64,000 nucleotides of DNA from Bradyrhizobium glycinis (lineage in GTDB: Bacteria; Pseudomonadota; Alphaproteobacteria; Rhizobiales; Xanthobacteraceae). This document shows, piece by piece, positions 57,180 through 64,000 of this stretch. Position 1 is the first letter of the stretch. Each line of letters begins with the position of its first letter. The notes below the pieces were generated by a model. That model made no database searches and was not told the DNA's origin. It was given only the letters and a program-made list of their open reading frames with translations. A program made the translations under genes and the position numbers. The DNA is taken from NCBI RefSeq assembly GCF_016031655.1, contig NZ_JACCHQ010000022.1, positions 1 through 64,000 on the forward strand, in the 5' to 3' direction.

Positions 57180-57804
57180 CGCCCCTCGGCGCCATCGTGG
57201 TCGCGCGCTGGAGGAATTGCGGGGCGTGGTGACGTTCGCCGCGCTCGCCGCGGTCACGCGGGGCGGGGCGCTCGGACGGATCGCGGCCGAGCTTGGATTG
57301 CAGCTCGACGAGGTCGGTGAAGACGTCGGCCTGGCGGCGCAGCTCGTCGGCAATCATCGGCGGCTGGCTGGCGATGGTGGAGACCACCGTGACCCTTACG
57401 CCGCGGCGCTGGACGGCCTCGACCAGGGAGCGGAAGTCGCCGTCACCCGAGAACAGCACCATCTGGTCGATGTGCTCGGCGAGCTCCATGGCGTCGACGG
57501 CGAGCTCGATGTCCATGTTGCCCTTCACCTTGCGGCGGCCGGAGGCGTCGATGAATTCCTTAGTCGCCTTGGTGACGACGGTGTAGCCGTTGTAGTCCAG
57601 CCAGTCGATCAGCGGCCGGATCGAGGAGTATTCCTGGTCTTCGATGATGGCGGTGTAATAGAACGCCCGCAACAACGTGCCGCGGCTCTGAAACTCCTTC
57701 AGCAGGCGCTTATAGTCGATGTCAAAGCCGAGGGTTTTCGCCGTCGCGTAGAGATTGGCCCCGTCGATGAAGAGCGCGATCTTGTTGGTAGGAGAAGGTG
57801 ACAT
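57160..57804 (-). CDS. NYN domain protein (LabA/DUF88, putative RNase)
   Basis: The 214-residue protein has a NYN domain (PIN-like, residues about 8-165). IALFIDGANLYATAK supplies the first metal-binding Asp, KGNMDIELAVDAME the second, and MVLFSGDGDFRSLVEAV the third. Such domains are RNases acting on tRNA or mRNA. The C-terminal 45 residues are charged and low-complexity (RDRGERGERHH). Close homologues lie beside rpoZ and rsh in many alphaproteobacteria, as here. The start at 57804 (ATG) is 329 bases from rpoZ, in the opposite direction. Confidence 0.9.
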   Translation of the reverse strand: MSPSPTNKIALFIDGANLYATAKTLGFDIDYKRLLKEFQSRGTLLRAFYYTAIIEDQEYSSIRPLIDWLDYNGYTVVTKATKEFIDASGRRKVKGNMDIELAVDAMELAEHIDQMVLFSGDGDFRSLVEAVQRRGVRVTVVSTIASQPPMIADELRRQADVFTDLVELQSKLGRDPSERPAPRDRGERGERHHAPQFLQRATTMAPRGDDDFEE

Positions 57805-58133
57805 TCAGTTGCTCGCGTAGTTTTCGTGATTGATCGTTTTTTGTTGGCGCGGCGACAGTAGGCCGCGCAGTTCTAGAGTGCCGCAGAGACCCGTCGAAAC
57901 CGCAAATCCGGAGAAGTCGGGGCAATCAAGGTATAGTTATGGCGGACTTGCATACACCCCGGAGCCGCCCCCAACGGCAGCCCGGAAAACCACCCGTCCC
58001 AGCCCCAATGTGGGGGTATCAGAGCCGTTTGGCGAGGCCAAATCACAAAATGGTCTTGCGAAACCGTCCCGGCCCCTATAACTAGCCCCAATCATCCACA
58101 TAATTCGTCCCACCCACAACGGAGCGACAGTCC
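57805..58133. promoter_or_regulatory. 329-base divergent promoter region between NYN gene and rpoZ
   Basis: No gene is visible. The stretch should hold promoters of both genes. The half next to rpoZ is unusually rich in CCCC runs and has a small CCCCAATGTGGGGG hairpin near 58001-58014; the half next to the NYN gene is AT-richer with TTTTTTG near 57837. Confidence 0.5.
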
Positions 58134-58526
58134 ATGGCTCGCGTCACCGTAGAAGATTGTATCGACAAGGTCGACAACCGGTTTGACTTGGTCCTGCTGG
58201 CCGCCCACCGTGCTCGCATGATCTCGTCCGGTTCACAACTAACGGTTGACCGCGATAACGACAAGAACCCTGTTGTGTCTTTGCGCGAAATTGCCGAGAC
58301 GACGATCTCGCCGGAGGACCTCCGCGAGGAGCTGGTCCACTCGCTCCAGAAGTTCGTCGAGGTGGACGAGCCCGAGCCGGATACGGTGCCGCTGATCGGT
58401 TCCGCGGGCGCAAGCGTCGATGCCGACGACACCGAGGTCGCCGTGGAGCGCATGACCGAAGAGGAGCTGCTGAAGGGCCTGGAAGGCCTTGCGCCTCCCG
58501 AGGAGCAGCCCGAGGAAGACGAGTAA
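58134..58526 (+). CDS. rpoZ: RNA polymerase omega subunit
   Basis: This 130-residue omega subunit assists folding and assembly of beta' in RNA polymerase and, in proteobacteria, forms one ppGpp site. MARVTVEDCIDKVDNRFDLV and LLAAHRARMISSG are the typical N-terminal helix and contact region. The long acidic C-terminal tail (EEEELLKGLEGL and EEQPEEDE) is normal for rhizobia. It is followed by a terminator and then rsh, so the partner of the ppGpp synthase is its neighbour. Confidence 0.96.
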   Translation: MARVTVEDCIDKVDNRFDLVLLAAHRARMISSGSQLTVDRDNDKNPVVSLREIAETTISPEDLREELVHSLQKFVEVDEPEPDTVPLIGSAGASVDADDTEVAVERMTEEELLKGLEGLAPPEEQPEEDE

Positions 58527-58564
58527 TTCCTCCATCGCGATCATCGACTTCTTGTGATCATATC

Positions 58565-58598
58565 AAAGGCCCGGACAATCGTTCGGGCCTTTGCTTTT
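58565..58598 (+). terminator. Rho-independent terminator of rpoZ
   Basis: AAAGGCCCG, ten bases and CGGGCCTTT form a 9-bp stem followed by GCTTTT. It lies 39 bases past the rpoZ stop, so rsh has its own promoter. Confidence 0.88.
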
Positions 58599-58732
58599 GT
58601 TGACCTTTTCGTGGTTACCATAGCGCTGTCGGTTGGCGCTTTGCCCTGTCACTGAATTGATCGGACACGAGCGCGATCGGAGCTAGGATGTATGCAACGG
58701 GCCGCCTCAAGCCCGTTTGAAGGCAGGACGGC

Positions 58733-61021
58733 ATGGTATATCGGCGCCGCAGATCCACGCAGATGCAGGCCGCAACCGAATCGGTTGCCGTGGCCCCGAC
58801 TGCGCCGGTCGCGCGCCCCGCCAGGCCCCGCGCCCGCATGATGCGTCAATATGACCTCGTCGAGCGCGTCAGGTCCTACAATCCGAACACCAACGAAGAC
58901 CTGCTGAACCGGGCCTACGTCTACGCCATGAAAGCCCATGGCTCGCAGACCCGCGCCTCGGGCGATCCGTATTTCTCGCACCCGCTCGAAGTGGCAGCGA
59001 TTCTCACCGACCTCAAGCTCGACGACGCCACCATCGTGGCCGCGCTGCTGCACGACACGATCGAGGACACTGAGGCGACGCGGGCCGAGATCGACCAGAT
59101 CTTCGGACCCGAAATCGGCGCGCTGGTCGAGGGGCTGACCAAGCTGAAGCGGCTCGAGCTGGTCTCGCGCGAGGCCAAGCAGGCCGAGAACCTGCGCAAA
59201 TTGTTGCTAGCCATTGCCGACGATGTCCGCGTGCTTCTGGTCAAGCTCGCCGACCGCCTGCACAACATGCGCACGCTGGATTTCGTGCCGACGGAATCGC
59301 GCCGGCGCATCGCCGAGGAGACGCTCGACATCTACGCACCGCTGGCGGGGCGCATGGGCATGCAGGAAATGCGCGAGGAGCTGGAGGATCTGTCCTTCCG
59401 CACCCTCGATCCCGAAGCCTATTCGGTGGTGATGCAACGGCTCGACGCGCTCGCCGAGCGCAACCGCAACCTGATCGGCGAGATCGAGGACCAGCTCTCC
59501 AACAATCTGCGCCACCGGGGCTTGGGGGCGCGGGTCTATGGCCGGCGCAAGAAGCCGTTCTCGATCTGGACCAAGATGGAGCGCAAGTCGGTCGGCTTCG
59601 AGCAATTGTCCGACATCTTCGGCTTCCGCCTCGTCGTCAGCGACATCGAGGCCTGCTATCGCGCGCTAGGGATCGTCCACACCACCTGGCCGGTCGTGCC
59701 CGGACGCTTCAAGGACTACATCTCGACGCCGAAGCAGAACGATTACCGCTCGATCCACACCACCGTGATCGGCCCCGGCAACCAGCGCGTCGAGCTCCAG
59801 ATCCGCACCGAGGAAATGGACCAGATAGCCGAGCGCGGCATCGCCGCGCACGTCTTCTACAAGGAGGGCGTGGGGTCGCCGACCGAATACCTCAAGCGCG
59901 AGTCCAACGCGTTCGCCTGGCTGCGCCACACCATCGGCATCCTCTCGGAAAGCGCGAACCCGGAGGAATTCCTCGAGCACACCAAGCTCGAGCTGTTCCA
60001 CGACCAGGTGTTCTGCTTCACCCCCAAGGGCAAGCTGATCGCGCTGCCGCGCCATGCCAACGTGATCGACTTCGCCTATGCGGTGCACACCGACGTCGGC
60101 AACAGCGCGGTGGGCTGCAAGATCAACGGCAAGTTCGCGCCGCTGTCCTCGGAGCTTCAGAACGGCGACGAGGTCGAGGTGCTGACCTCGGAGGCGCAGT
60201 CCGCGCCGCCCTCGGCCTGGGAGACGCTGGCCGTCACCGGCAAGGCGCGCGCCGCGATCCGCCGCGCCACGCGCACCGCGGTGCGCGATCAATATGTCGG
60301 CCTCGGCCGGCGCATCGTCGAGCGCCTGTTCGAGCGCGCCAAGATCGAATACGCCGACGACAAGCTCAAGGGCGCGCTGCCGCGGCTCGCGCGCACCTCG
60401 ATCGAGGACGTCATGGCGGCGGTCGGGCGCGGCGAGATCAAGGCCTCCCATGTCGCGCGTGCGATGTACCCGGATTACAAGGAGGAGCGCATCGCGCGCT
60501 ACGGCGTCAAGAAGGGGCTCGCCGCCAAGCTCAAGGAGAAGGGGATCTCCGAGCCGTCGCGCAGCGCGGTCGCGATCCCGATCCGCGGCATCAATTCCGA
60601 CCTTCCGGTGAAGTTCGCGCCGAACGGCGGCGCGGTCCCTGGCGATCGCATCGTCGGCATCGTCACGCCGGGCGAGGGCATCACGATCTACCCGATCCAG
60701 GCGCCGGCGCTGAAGGATTTCGAGGAGGAGCCGGAGCGCTGGCTCGACGTCCGCTGGGACATCGAGGACTCCGCGCCGCAGCGCTTCCCGGCCCGCATCA
60801 AGGTCGAGAACGTCAACGAGCCCGGCGCGCTGGCGCAGATCGCGACCGTGATCGCCGAGCACGACGGCAACATCGACAATATCAGCATGCAGCGCCGCTC
60901 GCCCGATTTCACGGAAACGACGATCGATCTCGAAGTCTACGATTTGAAGCACCTCAGCGCGATCCTGGCCCAGCTGCGCGCGAAGGCGGTCGTCGCCAAA
61001 GTCGAACGTGTTAATGGATGA
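58733..61021 (+). CDS. rsh: Bifunctional (p)ppGpp synthetase/hydrolase
   Basis: This 762-residue RelA/SpoT homologue makes and breaks (p)ppGpp. The HD hydrolase (His83, His107-Asp108 in ALLHDTIED) lies at about 60-200. The synthetase follows (YISTPKQNDYRSIHTTVIG near 325-345), then TGS (about 430-490) and a C-terminal ACT domain (about 690-762). Hydrolase and synthetase residues are both intact, so it is the single Rsh enzyme expected in rhizobia. The ATG at 58733 is used; another ATG pair at codons 36-37 is possible. A repeat separates it from pdxJ. Confidence 0.96.
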   Translation: MVYRRRRSTQMQAATESVAVAPTAPVARPARPRARMMRQYDLVERVRSYNPNTNEDLLNRAYVYAMKAHGSQTRASGDPYFSHPLEVAAILTDLKLDDATIVAALLHDTIEDTEATRAEIDQIFGPEIGALVEGLTKLKRLELVSREAKQAENLRKLLLAIADDVRVLLVKLADRLHNMRTLDFVPTESRRRIAEETLDIYAPLAGRMGMQEMREELEDLSFRTLDPEAYSVVMQRLDALAERNRNLIGEIEDQLSNNLRHRGLGARVYGRRKKPFSIWTKMERKSVGFEQLSDIFGFRLVVSDIEACYRALGIVHTTWPVVPGRFKDYISTPKQNDYRSIHTTVIGPGNQRVELQIRTEEMDQIAERGIAAHVFYKEGVGSPTEYLKRESNAFAWLRHTIGILSESANPEEFLEHTKLELFHDQVFCFTPKGKLIALPRHANVIDFAYAVHTDVGNSAVGCKINGKFAPLSSELQNGDEVEVLTSEAQSAPPSAWETLAVTGKARAAIRRATRTAVRDQYVGLGRRIVERLFERAKIEYADDKLKGALPRLARTSIEDVMAAVGRGEIKASHVARAMYPDYKEERIARYGVKKGLAAKLKEKGISEPSRSAVAIPIRGINSDLPVKFAPNGGAVPGDRIVGIVTPGEGITIYPIQAPALKDFEEEPERWLDVRWDIEDSAPQRFPARIKVENVNEPGALAQIATVIAEHDGNIDNISMQRRSPDFTETTIDLEVYDLKHLSAILAQLRAKAVVAKVERVNG

Positions 61022-61025
61022 TGCT

Positions 61026-61100
61026 CGTCGTTGCCGGGCTTGACCCGGCAACCCATCTCTTCAAAGAAGATGGATGCGCGGGTCGAGCCCGCGCATGACG
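61026..61100. repeat. Palindromic intergenic repeat, family E
   Basis: TTGCCGGGCTTGACCCGGCAA and GCGCGGGTCGAGCCCGCGC are two hairpins, joined by ATCTTCTT/AAGAAGAT-like pairing, and the ends CGTCG and CATGACG face each other. It lies between rsh and pdxJ. Confidence 0.82.
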
Positions 61101-61131
61101 AGTTGGGAAATGTCACTTCGCGAGTCCTGAA

Positions 61132-61884
61132 ATGCCCGCTTCGAAGCTCCGCCTCGGCGTCAATATCGATCACGTCGCAACCGTGCGTAACGCGCGCGGC
61201 GGCCGCCATCCCGATCCGGTGCGCGCCGCGCTGCTGGCGATCGAGGCCGGCGCTGACGGTATCACCGCACATTTGCGCGAGGACCGCCGACACATCCGCG
61301 ACGAGGACATGGCGCGCCTGAAGGCGGAGATCTCCAAGCCGCTCAATTTCGAGATGGCCGCGACGGACGACATGATGCGGATCTCGCTCGCCACCAAGCC
61401 GCACGCGGTGTGCCTCGTGCCGGAGCGGCGCCAGGAGGTGACGACCGAAGGCGGGTTGGACGTGGTCGGCCAGCACAACGCGCTCGCTCCCTATATCGCG
61501 CGGCTGAGCGAGGCCGGCATCCGCGTCTCGCTGTTCATTGCGGCCGATCCCGCCCAGATCGAGATGGCGGCACGGCTGCGCGCGCCCGTGATCGAGATCC
61601 ACACCGGCGCCTGGTGCGACGCCGTCGTCGATGGCCACACCGACAAGGCCGAGGCCGAATGGCAGCGGATCGTGGCAGGGGCGAAGCTGGCGAAGGACGC
61701 GGGGCTGGAGGTTCACGCCGGTCACGGGCTGGACTATGCGACGGCGGAGAAGATCGCGGGCTTGCCAGAGATCATGGAGCTGAACATCGGCTATTACATG
61801 ATCGGCGAGGCGCTGTTCGTGGGGCTGGCCGAGACCGTGCGCAGCATGCGCGCGGCGATGGATCGCGGCCGGAGCCGGGCATGA
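61132..61884 (+). CDS. pdxJ: Pyridoxine 5'-phosphate synthase
   Basis: This 250-residue TIM-barrel enzyme joins 1-deoxyxylulose 5-phosphate and 3-amino-2-oxopropyl phosphate to form pyridoxine 5'-phosphate, in the DXP-dependent vitamin B6 route. LGVNIDHVATVRNARGGRHP at residues 6-25 is diagnostic, with HLREDRRHI (48-ish) and IEIHTGAWCDAV also present. The stop overlaps the acpS start by four bases (ATGA), so they are translated together. This is the conserved pdxJ-acpS-lepB-rnc gene order. Confidence 0.97.
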   Translation: MPASKLRLGVNIDHVATVRNARGGRHPDPVRAALLAIEAGADGITAHLREDRRHIRDEDMARLKAEISKPLNFEMAATDDMMRISLATKPHAVCLVPERRQEVTTEGGLDVVGQHNALAPYIARLSEAGIRVSLFIAADPAQIEMAARLRAPVIEIHTGAWCDAVVDGHTDKAEAEWQRIVAGAKLAKDAGLEVHAGHGLDYATAEKIAGLPEIMELNIGYYMIGEALFVGLAETVRSMRAAMDRGRSRA

Positions 61885-62300
61885 TCATCGGAATCGGCTC
61901 CGACCTGGTCGACATCACCCGCGTGGCCAAGGTGATCGACCGCCATGGCGAGCGGTTCCTCGACCGCATCTTCACCGCCGCCGAGCGGGCCAAGGCGGAG
62001 CGGCGGGCCAAGAACGAGAAGATGGTGGTGGCGACCTACGCCAAGCGCTTCGCCGCCAAGGAGGCCTGCTCCAAGGCGCTCGGCACCGGCATCAGGCGTG
62101 GCGTCTGGTGGCGCGACATGGGGGTGGTCAACCTGCCGGGCGGGCGGCCGACCATGCAGCTGACCGGCGGAGCCCTGGCCCGGCTCCAGGCCCTGACGCC
62201 GGAGGGATTCGAGGCGCGGATCGACGTTTCGATCACCGACGACTGGCCGCTGGCGCAGGCCTTTGTCATCATTTCGGCCGTGCCGCTGGCGAAGCCCTGA
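61881..62300 (+). CDS. acpS: Holo-[acyl-carrier-protein] synthase
   Basis: This 139-residue enzyme transfers the phosphopantetheine arm from CoA to acyl carrier protein. The magnesium ligands are Asp8 (GIGSDLVDI) and Glu61 (RFAAKEACSKALG). Its ATG overlaps the pdxJ stop. About 250 bases separate it from lepB; that gap is AT-richer than average and shows no gene, and it may carry a lepB promoter. Confidence 0.96.
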   Translation: MIIGIGSDLVDITRVAKVIDRHGERFLDRIFTAAERAKAERRAKNEKMVVATYAKRFAAKEACSKALGTGIRRGVWWRDMGVVNLPGGRPTMQLTGGALARLQALTPEGFEARIDVSITDDWPLAQAFVIISAVPLAKP

Positions 62301-62549
62301 CGCGATCCGGTCGATTTTATAATTCGCCTTTGAAATCAATATCTTATTCAGTTTTGATGCGATCCTTGATTGCGTGACCTCCGACAACCGTCTAAAAGTC
62401 CGCCGACGCAAATCAGCTTGGGCGAATTCGGCTTTACGCCGGAATTGGCCCTCAGGATCAGAATCAGGACAATCTCCGTGGGCCGCGAAGCAATGGGCTG
62501 TTCGCGCCAGGAGGGCGCTCTGTGACCGCCGGCCGGAATTGAGAGAGCA

Positions 62550-63314
62550 ATGAGCGTGACTTCAGGAACGAAAACCGAGAGCGGCGTCGGCGAAACGATC
62601 CGAGTCGTCATTCATGCTCTCCTGATCGCGCTCGTGATCCGCACCTTCCTGTTTCAGCCCTTCAACATCCCGTCCGGCTCGATGAAGGCGACGTTGCTGG
62701 TCGGCGACTATCTGTTCGTCTCGAAATATTCCTACGGCTACAGCCATTATTCGATTCCGTTCTCGCCGCCGCTGTTCTCGGGACGGATCTGGGGCTCGGA
62801 CCCGACCCGTGGCGACATCGTCGTGTTCCGCCTGCCGAAGGACGATTCCACCGACTACATCAAGCGCGTGATCGGGCTTCCCGGCGACCGCGTCCAGATG
62901 CGGGACGGGCTGCTCTACATCAACGATACGCCCGTCGAGCGGCAGCGCATGAGCGAATATGTCGGCGAGGACCCCTGCGGCTCGGAGGGCGGCGGCATCT
63001 CCCGGGTGAAGCGCTGGAAGGAGACGCTGCCGAACGGCGTGTCCTATGAGACGCTGGACTGCGCGGACAACGGCTACATGGACAACACCAACGTCTATAC
63101 CGTGCCGCCCGGCCACTTCTTCATGATGGGGGACAACCGCGACAACTCCACCGATAGCCGCTTTCAAGGTCAGGTGGGCTACGTCTCGCAGGAGCACTTG
63201 ATCGGCCGCGCCCAGATGATCTTCTTCTCCATCGCTGAAGGCGAGCACGCCTGGATGTTCTGGCGCTGGCCGTGGTCGGTGCGCTGGAATCGCTTCTTCA
63301 AAATTGTCCGATGA
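62550..63314 (+). CDS. lepB: Signal peptidase I
   Basis: This 254-residue membrane protease removes signal peptides from exported proteins such as the porin and EipB in this window. The catalytic serine is Ser44 (FNIPSGSMKATL) and the lysine is Lys105 (DYIKRVIGLPGD). GDNRDNSTDSR gives the third conserved box. One N-terminal membrane anchor (VIHALLIALVIRTFLF) is visible. Its stop overlaps the rnc ATG by four bases. Confidence 0.96.
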   Translation: MSVTSGTKTESGVGETIRVVIHALLIALVIRTFLFQPFNIPSGSMKATLLVGDYLFVSKYSYGYSHYSIPFSPPLFSGRIWGSDPTRGDIVVFRLPKDDSTDYIKRVIGLPGDRVQMRDGLLYINDTPVERQRMSEYVGEDPCGSEGGGISRVKRWKETLPNGVSYETLDCADNGYMDNTNVYTVPPGHFFMMGDNRDNSTDSRFQGQVGYVSQEHLIGRAQMIFFSIAEGEHAWMFWRWPWSVRWNRFFKIVR

Positions 63315-64000
63315 AAGACGAAGCCAAGGACATCGCGACCCAATCGATCGAGGCGCAGGCGGGCCCCGAAGGGGAAGCCGCGACCAAGTCGCCTGCAAAC
63401 AAGACGTCCGCAGACAGGACATCTGCCGGCAAGCCGCCGGCCAAGAAGAAGCGAGCGCGGAGCAGCAAGGCCAAGGGCACGGACGCGAACGCGGCGCTCG
63501 AGGCGCGCATCGGCCACAGCTTTGCCGACCCGAACCTGCTGATGCAGGCGATCACGCATGTCTCGGCCCTGAAGTCCGGGCGCAAGCGCGGCGACAGCTA
63601 TCAGCGGCTGGAATTCCTCGGCGACCACGTGCTCGGGCTCGTCGTATCCGACATGCTCTATCACGCCTTCCCGAACGCCGACGAAGGCGAGCTGTCCAAG
63701 CGGCTTGCCGAGCTCGTGCGCAAGGAGAGCTGCGCGGACGTCGCCAAGTCGCTCGGTCTCGTCGACGACATCAAGCTGGGCTCGGTCGGCTCCAGTGCCG
63801 ATGCCCGCCTGCGCAAATCTATCCTCGGCGACATCTGCGAGGCTGTGATCGGCGCCATCTACCTCGATGGCGGCCATGCGGCGGCTGCCGAATTCGTCAA
63901 GCGCAACTGGACCGAGCGGATGCACAAGCCGCGTCGTCCCTTGCGCGATCCCAAGACCGTGCTGCAGGAATGGGCGCAAGGCAAGGGATTGCCGACGCCT
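63311..64000 (+). CDS. rnc: Ribonuclease III (3' end beyond the window)
   Basis: The first 230 codons of RNase III are present, open to the window edge. The catalytic domain has the signature QRLEFLGDHVLGL (Glu101, Asp105) and DICEAVIGAIYLDGG with the metal-binding Asp/Glu; the double-stranded RNA domain would follow. An extra basic/low-complexity N-terminal extension of about 58 residues (rich in A, K, S, T) precedes the usual start. The ATG at 63311 overlaps the lepB stop. The enzyme processes rRNA and structured mRNA. Confidence 0.95.
   Translation, partial: MKDEAKDIATQSIEAQAGPEGEAATKSPANKTSADRTSAGKPPAKKKRARSSKAKGTDANAALEARIGHSFADPNLLMQAITHVSALKSGRKRGDSYQRLEFLGDHVLGLVVSDMLYHAFPNADEGELSKRLAELVRKESCADVAKSLGLVDDIKLGSVGSSADARLRKSILGDICEAVIGAIYLDGGHAAAAEFVKRNWTERMHKPRRPLRDPKTVLQEWAQGKGLPTP

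Overview
The window looks like chromosomal DNA of an alphaproteobacterium of the order Hyphomicrobiales, most probably Bradyrhizobium or a close relative. The evidence is high GC content; the divK-pleD cell-cycle pair; a long backbone order that is familiar in rhizobia (dinB-DUF3572-divK-pleD-rpmG, topA-rnr-DUF983-NUDIX, dprA, plsY-pyrC'-pyrB, ruvX, gatC-A-B, dapA-mscL-smpB, NYN-rpoZ-rsh, pdxJ-acpS-lepB-rnc); an alphaproteobacterial Porin_2 protein; DUF3551 proteins; and many copies of imperfect palindromic intergenic repeats of the kind seen in Bradyrhizobium. The species call is an inference: no database search was possible.

Layout. 0-7.4 kb: HIT hydrolase, FemAB-like acyltransferase, glycerophosphodiesterase, two RidA-family proteins, the envelope protein EipB, an ACT-domain protein, and dinB coupled to DUF3572. 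7.6-12.7 kb: divK-pleD, a TetR/MFS divergon with a perfect palindromic operator, two tandem DUF3551 secreted proteins, rpmG. 12.8-20.8 kb: LLM-type flavin monooxygenase and the leftward operon topA-rnr-DUF983-NUDIX. 21-24.3 kb: an accessory cassette of two HxlR regulators, an SDR and an azoreductase, set between topA and dprA and bounded by repeats. 24.3-31.1 kb: dprA, amidase, patatin, plsY, a dihydroorotase homologue that has lost its HxH metal site, and pyrB. 31.2-39.6 kb: D-Ala-D-Ala dipeptidase-like protein, AidB-like acyl-CoA dehydrogenase coupled to a CPBP protease, AEC transporter, ruvX, cyclase-family protein, and a LysR/nitronate monooxygenase divergon followed by the tail of a second nitronate monooxygenase. 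39.6-43.4 kb: a gat operon in which two small genes are interleaved between gatC, gatA and gatB. 43.4-46.5 kb: a gene-poor stretch with a 30-residue lysine/alanine-rich peptide gene, small hypothetical genes and tRNA-Ser(GCT). 46.5-51.3 kb: porin, a SPINDLY/OGT-like TPR glycosyltransferase and a FkbM methyltransferase. 51.3-64 kb: lytic transglycosylase, dapA-mscL-smpB-peroxiredoxin, UDG and NYN genes, rpoZ, rsh, and pdxJ-acpS-lepB-rnc (rnc cut by the window edge).

Most of the window is conserved housekeeping sequence: information processing, pyrimidine and cell-wall precursors, stringent response. Short accessory modules sit between conserved blocks, often next to palindromic repeats. I found no CRISPR array, transposase, prophage or recognisable defence island. 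The least ordinary items are the pseudo-dihydroorotase beside pyrB, the HxlR cassette with a 17-bp near-perfect inverted repeat, the porin/OGT/FkbM neighbourhood, the interleaved gat genes, and the lysine-rich mini-protein preceded by a cluster of GANTC sites.
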